This document shows positions 55,430 to 64,000 of a stretch of DNA of 64,000 nt, one piece after another. The stretch comes from Lichina pygmaea. Taxonomy: Eukaryota > Ascomycota > Lichinomycetes > Lichinales > Lichinaceae. The stretch covers positions 2,692,914-2,756,913 of the forward strand of contig OY730174.1 of the NCBI GenBank assembly GCA_963422465.1, written 5' to 3'. Numbering within the stretch: position 1 is the first letter of the stretch; every line of letters starts with the position of its first letter. Made by a program: the position numbers and the translations under genes. The notes below the pieces were generated by a model. That model did not search any database, was not told the origin of the DNA, and was given only the letters and a program-made list of their open reading frames with translations.

Positions 55430-57503
55430 ATGATGTACAGACCGAATCGTCAGGTTGACGTGCCGACCACGGACTTGCCCTCGTGGGTGTTTGGAAACGA
55501 AGCCAGCCATCCGGATCCAGACCGGCCGGTGAGCTCACCGGTGCCAGCTGCCAGCCGCCGAGCTGCCAGCCTGATGTTGACCTGATCCGACCGTCGTAGC
55601 TTCTCATCGATGCCCTCGATCCCACCAGGTCCATAAGCTTCGCTCAAGCACGGACTTACGTCCGGTCGATGATCAAAGGATTGCATGGCCTAGGTATAGG
55701 GCAAGGGTCCTGCGTCTGCCTGCATTTGTACAATGTTAGCTTTCCTGGAGAATGAATGATGGGCAAGGAAGCGTGAGCTGACGTTGACCGTGGTGCGGCA
55801 GGATGTAAGCCAAGGGAAAGGCATGCCTGGTGCCTCGGCCTCTAGGCCCACACGTCCGAGGATGCTGACCGGGTCAGATCTACTATCCTCTGCTCTTCCT
55901 CGCCATCATCGGGGCCGGGGCGGTGTACGTTGGCTCCAATCCGGCGTATAAGGCCATAGAGCTCACGCGCATCCTCGAGACGTCGGGGGCCAACCTGGTG
56001 ATCGCGGCGCCAGACCTCCTCTCGGCCGTGGAAACGTCCACGGAGATATTGAAGCTCCCGGACTCCGATGTGCTCGTTTTCGCGGAGCCCGAAAGCACGC
56101 CCGAGGGCTACAGATCGTGGAGGGAGCTTTTCCGGCATGGAGAAGATGACTGGGTCCGGTTCGACGACGAGGTGGTCGCGAAGAGGACTCCCGCCTGCTT
56201 CGTGTCGACCAGCGGAACGACCGGCATGCCCAAGCTGGCCGTTCTCTCCCACCACGCCTGGGTCGCGCTGAACTCCGTCGTCGACGAGCCCGAGCCCAAG
56301 CCTTACCACGTCAAGAGGTGAGGCCGAGACCGCGCACGGCGACACGTCATATAACCTCACAGGCTCTCTTCGTCGGCGTCGAACACCAGAAGCTGATGAC
56401 GGTAGCAGGTTGATCTCGCTGCCCATGTTCCATACATTTGCTGCTCCCATGTCTCATCTTGCTCCCTTACGAGAGGGTCACACGACGTACATCATGCCCC
56501 GTTTCTCGATGACGCAGTTTGGCAGTATCGTCGAGCGGTTCGGGATCAACGAGGTGCTCGCAGTCCCCCCTATCTTGGTCAATTGGGTGACGTCCGCCGG
56601 TCCCAAATCGTTCCTGGGCCGTATACGCTTCGTATACTGCGGAGGCGCGCCTTTGGACTCTGTGACGGTCAAAAAGATGTACCGGTTGCTCGCGCCAGAC
56701 GCCTGCATCGCTCAGGTCTATGGCATGACCGAGGCCGGTTGGATATCGACCCTGAAGTGGCCCGAGCGAGACGAGTCGGGGAGCGTGGGGAAGCTGCTGC
56801 CAAACGTCGAGGCCAGGTGCGTCTTCTTGGTGGAGCATCTCTTGTCGGAACACGGCTGAGGAGATGGTCCAGGTTGATCAATGACGATGGCGACGTCGTC
56901 GAAACGTCAGGTCACCGAGGCGAAATCTGCGTTCGCGGACCTCGCGTGATGAGCGGCTATCTGGGGGATGCCAACGCCACCGCCAACGCCTTCATTGACG
57001 GATGGCTGAGGACGGGCGATGTCGGGATGGTTGACGAGAAGGGCCACATCTTCATCGTGGATCGAGCAAAGGTACGAAACCCCGCAATTCCAAGCCCACA
57101 AGAGTCAGATCTGACGTGAAGCCTTCTAGGATATCATCAAAGGTAACTCCCGCGGCCCCCTTCTCCCCTGGCTCCAGGAAGCGAAAAGTCGGATCAGCTA
57201 ATACCGGTGTGTCGTTCGTCAGTCCGCGGTTGGCAAGTCTCGCCGGCCGAGCTTGAAGGCGTCTTGCGCGCCCATCCGGACATCCAGGACGCCGCCGTCA
57301 TTGGCATGAAACGCCCAGACGGCTCCGAAGTGCCCAAGGCCTACGTCGTCCGCGGCAACGACTCCGACCCCCTCTCCGAGGACGCCGTCAAAGGCTACAT
57401 CGCGGCCCTGCTCGTAGGCTACAAGCACCTCGACGGAGGTGTTTCCTTTGTCGACTCGATCCCCAAGAGTATCAGCGGGAAGATTCTGAGGAAGCTACTA
57501 TGA
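55430..57503 (+). CDS. 4-coumarate:CoA-ligase-like AMP-binding enzyme (524 aa, seven exons)
   Basis: Proposed exons are 55430-55528, 55600-55734, 55878-56317, 56409-56816, 56873-57071, 57130-57142 (13 nt) and 57223-57503; every junction is GT-AG and keeps frame. The ANL superfamily activates a carboxylic acid as acyl-AMP and usually forms acyl-CoA. Motifs are the P-loop [10 protein letters not shown] (residues 188-197), [17 protein letters not shown] and the C-terminal SGKILRKLL with the catalytic Lys. There is no carrier-protein domain, so this is a stand-alone ligase; it lacks a C-terminal SKL-type signal. The start was chosen for [13 protein letters not shown], the usual N-terminus of fungal 4CL-like enzymes; another Met lies 16 codons upstream in frame. 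It is a likely entry enzyme of the neighbouring oxygenase block. Confidence 0.9.
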
Positions 57504-58895
57504 GTCAAGGGCGGGAGTATGAAAATCACTGATCGAGTTTCTCACCGCATCTTAGACCAGCAAAGCCCGCTGAGCGTACCTGACTCGATACGCCTCAAGA
57601 AGTCTCCTTTGTCCCTTCCCTCGGCTCTCTGGGTCGATTTCTTTGTTCTGGGGCTTGTCTGACGAAACAAAAGAGTTCTTAGCGGAGACGTTCCTTGGCT
57701 ATTCCTCGTGATTTCGTGTTTTTCCCAGCCCAGCTGATTACGACGTCAGTAAAAGCTCTAGACAGCATGCTAGAATGAAGTTCAAGCGCAACACATTTCC
57801 GTGATTCATCGAGCTGTCGATGAATCTATATCGTCTTAGCCTTCACTACCACGGTAGTTCAAGCAAGGAGAACGCGATCCAGTAATTATCTTCAACCGCT
57901 AACTGACGGTGAGCCTAGCCAGCTAAGTAGAACCTGGCCCATCTAGATACACGGCAGACTCAACCCAAGTAAACTCCATGCAAGATGGTAAGTTGATAAA
58001 TGGGTTGAGCAAGCATTCGTAACCCTGCTTGCAGCCAGCCGCTACACCGGCGTACTTCTATACAGTTGACAACATTATTTCATGATGTAATCATCATGAA
58101 CACCCAAGTGTATACCTGGGACTTGGAGTAACCATGTAGGACTCGGACAAACAGGCACCACGTACACACCCGCGAGAGTCTGTCAGCCGAAGTACGCAGA
58201 TGCTACGCCGCATTCGATCGCGCAAACAAAAGGGGGTTGACAGCTGTCGATACTTTGCCCACACCTGCGACTACGAGTACGAGTCGTGCCAAACCAAACG
58301 ACGGAAGTGGACGACAGGTATCATGGTGGCACTAAAATGACCTCGGCAATGTCGTGTCTATAGAGTTGAGTTCTTGGGTCATTTTACAAACACTCCCCAG
58401 CTCCCATACTAGCCGTTGGACAAGAGCAACTGAGCTTGGTAGTGTGCTGAGGTTGCGGAGCAGCTGTAGCACAACAGTAATCTAGGGCCTCCGGCAAGCT
58501 GACGACGAATCTTACAGTTGCCTGAACTATGACTAATCACGCGCTTGTGGTTTACCGCCATTGCTCTATACATCGTAGCAGTGAGCAACGTAGCAGTGAG
58601 CAATGGGGAAAGGGGAGAGAAGGAAGCAGGAAGCGGGCATTAAGGAACGTGGAAAGCAATGGTATGTAGCATGGCTTCTGTAAATTACCCATGTCAGCAC
58701 CTACATGAGTCGTACGTATCCAAGCCAAAGACCAGATGAACGCTCGCAACCATCATAATGCCAAAAAAACACCATCCTCCCCATTCTGCCGTTGTGCCAG
58801 TCCAGGCTCGACTTTCAACCTGTCCCACGGCAACGATAAGAGATGTAACAGCACCTCCCCTTTCCTCTCCCCCCCCCACCCAAGAAGAGATGGGA
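57504..58895. other. Intergenic, no gene recognised
   Basis: About 1.4 kb between the convergent ligase and ATG3 genes, separating the oxygenase block from housekeeping DNA. Nothing is recognised. Confidence 0.55.
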
Positions 58896-60168
58896 CTAGA
58901 CACCCATTGTGAAATCATGCTCGATCCCGGGCGTGACGCTGGCCATGAACTTCAAAAAGACGACGAGATACTGATCCACCCGGATGGCGACCTCATCACT
59001 TCCGGCGTCGTCGTCCGCAGAGCCTGTGGTGCCCGGCTCGTGCTGTAGCACTTCCCACTCGTCGCCTTGATTCCCACCGGCCGCCGCCACGCCGCTTGCG
59101 AAGCCTCGGTTGCTGGCTGTGGCGCCACCGCTCTCTCCGCTGCCGAGGCTCACGCGCTGCGTGTCCTCGACCAAGCCTTCGAGTCCGCGTTCGACCTTTT
59201 GGGTCTCGTCCACCGGTGTTTCTTGCTGCACGCTTTCGCGGGAGCGGGCTTCGCGCTGCTTGCGCATCCGAATTTTGAGCGCCGCGTCGGCCCGATCGAG
59301 TAGGATTTTCATCACAGACGCATGCCGACATGGATGCACGGACGCCATCTTGACAATTGCGGCACTCTCGAGAAAGGGAAAGTCTTCGAGGGTGACGGTC
59401 TTGTCTTTGTAGTCGCCCACAATGTCTTCCATCATCAGATGAGGAGGCAACGGCTCGGACGGAGATAGGTACCCCGATAAGTACAATCGAGGTGTGCGAT
59501 AGTATGGCGTGTAGGTTATGTAAACAGTGTAGGTTCTCAACGGTCTATTTTGACGGGTCAGCACGCTGCACACGAACCGACGGCTCCTCGCCTCGGCGAC
59601 GTAGGCTTGATTCTCACGTGTTGGTCCCTCCCGCGCCCCCAGTACCCTTCGGATCCCGTATGATCGCCTCCTCGTCGTCCTCTTCGTCCTCCATATCCGG
59701 TATCTCATCCTCACCATCTTCTTCGTCGTCCTTCTCCCCCACGTTGCCGCTATCGTCCATCGTCCGTACATCTCGCATTTTAGCCTCCTGCGGCACTCCG
59801 GCATCTTGCCCTCCTCCTGTTCTCAGCCATCCCTCGTCGTCGCCGTCAGCTCCTCCGCTGCCGGCCAGGCCATCTTGCACTACCGCCTCGTCCAGACCGG
59901 CCGCTCCAGCGAAGTTGTCATTCAGTCGTCGATGACAGGGCACGCCTCGAGTGACAAGAAACTGTTTCCCAGGAGGCAGGTACGATACTCGTTTGCTCGG
60001 CGACGACGCGTCGGCCCACGACCAGGTAGGGAACTTGTAGACCAGGTAATCTCCGGCCAAGACGAACTCTTCGGGCGTGATTTGGCCCGATGATCGAAAG
60101 GTGGAGTTGTGAGATATTGGTGCAAGCTTATCCCGCCAAGACGAGAGCGTCGAGTGCAGGATGTTCAT
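58896..60168 (-). CDS. ATG3: Autophagy E2-like conjugating enzyme Atg3 (399 aa, two exons)
   Basis: Exons 60168-59618 and 59544-58896 are joined by a 73-bp intron. Atg3 transfers Atg8 from Atg7 to phosphatidylethanolamine during autophagosome formation. The start at 60168 gives the family N-terminus ([17 protein letters not shown]), and the conserved [15 protein letters not shown] block follows. A long acidic, disordered insertion lies at about residues 95-180, as expected for fungal Atg3. The C-terminal half has [22 protein letters not shown], the catalytic Cys in HPC (about C256) and the end block [12 protein letters not shown]. Intact, high confidence. Confidence 0.97.
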
Positions 60169-60922
60169 CTTGTTTCCCTCGACTACTTGTCTGTCCAGTA
60201 GGGGATTGGTCCAGTACCGGTAGATTCTATGAACTCTGTTGATCAGGTTGGGCCACAAGTGAGGGGTTTGCTGCAAAGAAGATCAACGCGCTTCACTAGC
60301 CCTACCGTAGTGCGAAGAGATGCTATCCTTCAGTCTTCGGTATGGCATTGTAATGTCACCACTACGAGTAGGCAGAAATGGCGAGCTGCGGAACTCGTCG
60401 GTGGGGACCTTGTTGGACGGTGACGTAATCCACGTGATCTTTTCGATACCGGTACCGTACCGAAGTACTCCGTACTGTACGTAACGTACCACGAGGTTAC
60501 TCGCGTATGATCGTTGTTCAGATACCATATATTACTAAGCCGCCTTGCAGAAGTTATAGTAGGGCTAATCACCGGTCAATTGAGGAACGATTACGGAGTA
60601 CGGAGTCTTGGCTCACGAGATTCGTAGACCTTGTGATGTGAGCATGCGGCTTACCAGTAGACTCGTGCCATAGTGAATTTGTATTGTAGACTCGTGGCAG
60701 GCAAGTAAAGCAAGATGCACGTACGGAAGTAACTGTGTACGATTCATAGGATGCTCCACTATCAAAAGGGGAGTAAGTATAGTGGAATAGCTCGTCTTTC
60801 CACAATAGCCAACGGACTTCAAGTATGCTCTGACTTCATCGTCCGACAGGAAATCAAAGCTGAGGTTGCCCCGGGATGCTTCGTCTATGAGGGGTATCTT
60901 ACGATAGAGACTGAGATGGAAG
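60169..60922. other. Spacer between ETF-beta 3' end and ATG3 start
   Basis: About 750 bp containing the ATG3 upstream region; GTAC palindromes near 60450-60490; nothing else recognised. Confidence 0.5.
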
Positions 60923-61833
60923 TTACAGAGCTCGCAGCTCCTTGATTCGACTGATCAGACCATCGACATCATCCACCTTCGTACCCCCCTGTCTAGGCGG
61001 AGGTTCTGTTGCATAGTCCGTTAGAGGCCGTACTCTATTGCGTGATATTGAGTATTCCGTTTCTTACCTGCCACTTTCAGGGACTTCAGCCGGACCCCCG
61101 GAACGACACCAAATTCGGACAACGACATCTTCTCGAGCTTCTTCTTCTTTGCCTTCATGATGTTCGGAAGACTTGCATATCGGGGTTCGTTCAAGCGCAG
61201 GTCGGTTGTGATGACCATGGGCAGCCTTGCACGCACGGTCTCAACGCCGCCATCAACTTCCCGAACGACGGTGACCTGATCGTCTTGAATCTTCACTTCG
61301 GACGCTTGTGTGGCTTGTGACCAGTTGAGCAAGCCGGCCAGCATCTGCCCTGTCTGGTTGGCGTCATCGTCGATGCTCTGCTTTCCAAGGATGACCAAGT
61401 TTCGATTCTCCTTCTCGGCAACAGCCTTCAATAACTTGGCCACGGCGAGCGGTTCCAGCTCCCCGTCGTTCTCCGGTACTTCCACGTGGATGCTCCTGTC
61501 AGCCCCCATCGCCATGGCTGTTCGAAGAACATCTTGAGCCTTCGGAGGGCCTGCTGAGACGGCAAGGATATCCTCGACTGGCAGCTTCCGCTCCCGCATC
61601 CGTACGGCCTCCTCAATCGATAGCTCATCGAAGGGATTCATGGAGTGCTTGACTCCTTGCTTCTCCACGGCCGTCTGAGCTTTGTTCACCCTCGGCTTCA
61701 CCTGTAACTCAGGAGCAAGTACATTAGCAACAAACTGGAGAGCCGCGGTTTCGCAGGACCATCAGCTGCACCTCAAACATACCGCGTAATCGATGACCCG
61801 CTTGACCGGGACAAGAATTCTGAGCCCTGACAT
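60923..61833 (-). CDS. Electron transfer flavoprotein subunit beta (255 aa, three exons)
   Basis: Exons are 61833-61783, 61701-61068 and 61005-60923, with introns of 81 and 62 bp. Mitochondrial ETF-beta pairs with the alpha subunit to pass electrons from acyl-CoA dehydrogenases to ETF:ubiquinone oxidoreductase. The first exon gives ILVPVKRVIDYA, followed by VKPRVNKAQTAVEKQ and the ETF-beta signature region around residues 130-190. The last exon supplies the usual tail (EPPPRQGGTKVDDVDGL). Length is normal for the family. Probably an ordinary housekeeping gene; any link to the acyltransferase cluster is only proximity. Confidence 0.96.
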
Positions 61834-62212
61834 CCTTGATACTTAACTGCGAGACTTTGTAGTTCACTGAGGTATTCAAACCACCAAGACGTCACAGTGA
61901 GTATATAGGTTTGGATTGCAATGAATCGAGACCCAGCGTTGACTTGGTCAAAACAATGCGGAATCACACATGAACGTGACGAGGTACGAAAGGTACCAGT
62001 AAATACAGCGATACCTCAAGTGACCTAGCCACGCATGCCACGCTGGTGTGGTTACGAGTACGAATTACGGTACGGTACCGGTACCATACAGTCACGTGGA
62101 CTCCAATGCACCCAATCGAAATCTGTCACGCCCGTGCGTTTTGAGAGGAAGTTGGAGCACGTCGATAGAATAGTCGAGGACCATCTGCCAGAACTCATCA
62201 GAACCACTAGAT
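61834..62212. other. Spacer, no gene
   Basis: About 380 bp between the diflavin reductase stop and the ETF-beta start; GTACGGTACCGGTACC palindromic string near 62070. Confidence 0.5.
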
Positions 62213-64000
62213 CTACCATGTTTCCTGCTGATATCTCCCATCCTTCTCCATCTTTAACAGGTATGCCTCTGCACCTGCCCGATCAAGGCTGCCGCGTGAC
62301 TGGAAGACGTCAACCAAGGCCTCTCGAACTGCCTGCGGCATCTTACCCGACGAGCTATCAGATGTGTCAGCGTCCAAGGTGTTCGTAGAGGGCTGGACAC
62401 ACATGACTGACCCGCAGACGTAGATCAACCCCATTTGATCATGTAAGAAATGGTGGACTAGCTCAGCTTGCTCGCGAATGAGATCTTGGACATACACCTT
62501 TGCACGCTGCTCAGAGTAGATAGAGTCAGTGTCTTTTCTGGACAGTATATGTGGGGTTCATCACTAGTATAGAACATACCTGGTCGCGTGAGAAAGCTGC
62601 GAATACTAGTAATTCAATGTCTGAGCCCAGCTGCTCCCATTCCCACTTGAAAAAATAATCAGAGTCCTTGTTCCGGCAGCCGAAGAAGAGCAAGTGCTTT
62701 CCAACCACCATCGGCGTGGAACGGCCATTGATCAGCGAGCGTTGCTCGCTGTTCTCTGCATGCTGTTTCCAGCTTAATCGCTCCCACAACATGGAGCGCA
62801 TGGGCGCAATTCCGGTCCCTGGAGCAACCATGATCACGGGCTTGGTGGCTTGCGCGCTGGAGACATGGAGACCTCCTCTGCGCAGCAATACCCGTGCTTG
62901 AGTGCCGATGGGAAGGGATGCCAGATAGCGTGAACATACACCTTGTCGCAACCGTCGGATCACTGTGCGGTACTTGACGATAGCCACTAGCAGGTCAAAC
63001 CTGGTCTGGTTGGGTTCTGCGCCTGCAGTCTTAAGGGACCCTCCAGAGGCGATGCTGAACTGCCGACCTTTCAAAGCAGGGAACAAGCTGCCCGCCCACC
63101 TCCAAGGGACCTTGACGGTGTCAAACTCTTGCAGGACCTCTAGAATGCTCCTTCTAGGTCTAGTAGTATAGTCGTAGAGCTCGTCAAGATACTCCGCCTT
63201 GGTAAAATCCAAAAGCCGCTCTTTTTGAAATGGATCGTCGGTGAAGTGCGCAACGAGGGAGAAGAATGATCGTCGAGGGATGGCACTGATGTCCAAATGA
63301 TGTGTGAGCAGCTTCCGTAGTGTCATATGTGGTGGCGGAAGCAGATGCCGAATTGGGGGTTTCTCGTCGCGCTCGTCCGACGAAGGGGTGGTAGCGATAA
63401 AACATATTGGGTTATCGGCGACCCCAGTCCAGCCCATGAGCGAGATCAACTCATTGACGTCTTGGGGGAAATTTTTAGGGAACACCGTCAGCACATCGCC
63501 GGGTTGGTACTCGACCAGCTCGGAGCCGACGAAAGTAAGCCAACGAACATCTTGCCAGTGGCTGGTTGGGGTGACTCGGTCATTGCGATCAAGAGTAACG
63601 ACAATTGAGTCTGGGATGGGGAGCATTTCATCTGGAGCTCGGATTCGATCCGAAGCCGCAACCTCGGGCTCCCCCGCTTCTGGGCCATTAGCACGCAGTT
63701 TCGCTTCTGAGACGACTTGGGGGTCCGAAACGTTGTAGGGTTCTCCATTGGCATGCTGCAACAGCGACGAGGGATTCACGAAGTCCAGCAGCCACTTCGG
63801 TGTCAACAGCACGTCCTCGGGTATAGGAGAGAGCCCAGCAGGTACATCATATGCTTCCAGAAGATGGGCTCGGAGACCCGCAGACCATGGGACAAAGTCG
63901 CCATCAACGCTGGCGTGAAGACTATCAGCTCGGGAGTCGAGCTCTGCCCAAGCGGAGCAGGTGCTTACCCCTCCGGATGCTGGCTATCAGATTCACCTCT
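62213..64000 (-). CDS. TAH18: NADPH-dependent diflavin oxidoreductase (Tah18/NDOR1 type), C-terminal part, cut by the window edge
   Basis: Visible exons are 62213-62506, 62580-63921 and 63969 to the edge; introns of 73 and 47 bp. The enzyme passes electrons from NADPH through FAD and FMN to Dre2 in cytosolic iron-sulfur assembly. The visible part holds the end of the region after the flavodoxin domain (HASVDGDFVPWS), the FAD domain with GRQFSIASGG, the NADP domain with GTGIAPMRSM, FFGCRNKDSDYFF and AAFSRDQ, and a C-terminal VYVQDLIREQ and YVCGS. The flavodoxin domain and start lie beyond position 64000. Confidence 0.93.

Overview
The window is nuclear DNA of a filamentous ascomycete (Pezizomycotina, probably a Sordariomycete). 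The evidence is short GT-AG introns of about 50-145 bp, fungal housekeeping genes (ATG3, ETF-beta, a TAH18-type diflavin reductase), a Tad1-clade LINE, chromodomain Ty3/Gypsy elements and a fungal-type TauD/TfdA oxygenase. A LINE/foreign-sequence chimera and a tRNA-type SINE recall elements described from Pyricularia (Magnaporthe), but the species cannot be fixed from the sequence alone.

Layout. Positions 1-929 are host DNA with the start of one minus-strand gene. Positions 930-35201 are one Ty1/Copia element swollen to 34 kb by nested insertions. Almost every layer is dated by its own target-site duplication (TSD). Inside the Copia element lie two solo LTRs, a small Gag-plus-chromodomain element without pol, two copies of one Gypsy family (A) facing each other, a second Gypsy (B) inside A, a chimeric LINE inside the 3' LTR of B, a full-length LINE inside a B-type LTR remnant, a third Gypsy (C) inside that LINE, and a SINE in the Copia tail. 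Gypsy C carries a clean antisense frame with a textbook Zn(II)2Cys6 cluster. All LTR elements are described as fossils.

Positions 36391-57503 hold a gene-poor block of six intact host genes with large repeat-bearing spacers. They are a Zn2Cys6 regulator candidate, a TauD-like 2OG-Fe(II) oxygenase, a 752-residue membrane-anchored haem-oxygenase-like iron oxidase (PF14518 type), an isopenicillin-N-synthase-like 2OG oxygenase, a carnitine/choline acyltransferase and a 4-coumarate:CoA-ligase-like enzyme. There is no PKS, NRPS or terpene synthase. The block looks like an unconventional biosynthetic or catabolic cluster built from three non-haem iron enzymes, an acid-activating ligase and an acyltransferase; I infer this from content and location and recognise no described pathway. 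The IPNS-like gene sits between two oppositely oriented copies of a terminal-inverted-repeat element.

Positions 58896-64000 are ordinary housekeeping DNA on the minus strand: ATG3, electron-transfer flavoprotein beta and the C-terminal part of TAH18, which runs off the right edge. Exon boundaries come from reading frame continuity, GT-AG signals and family motifs. No CRISPR, rRNA or convincing tRNA gene was seen.
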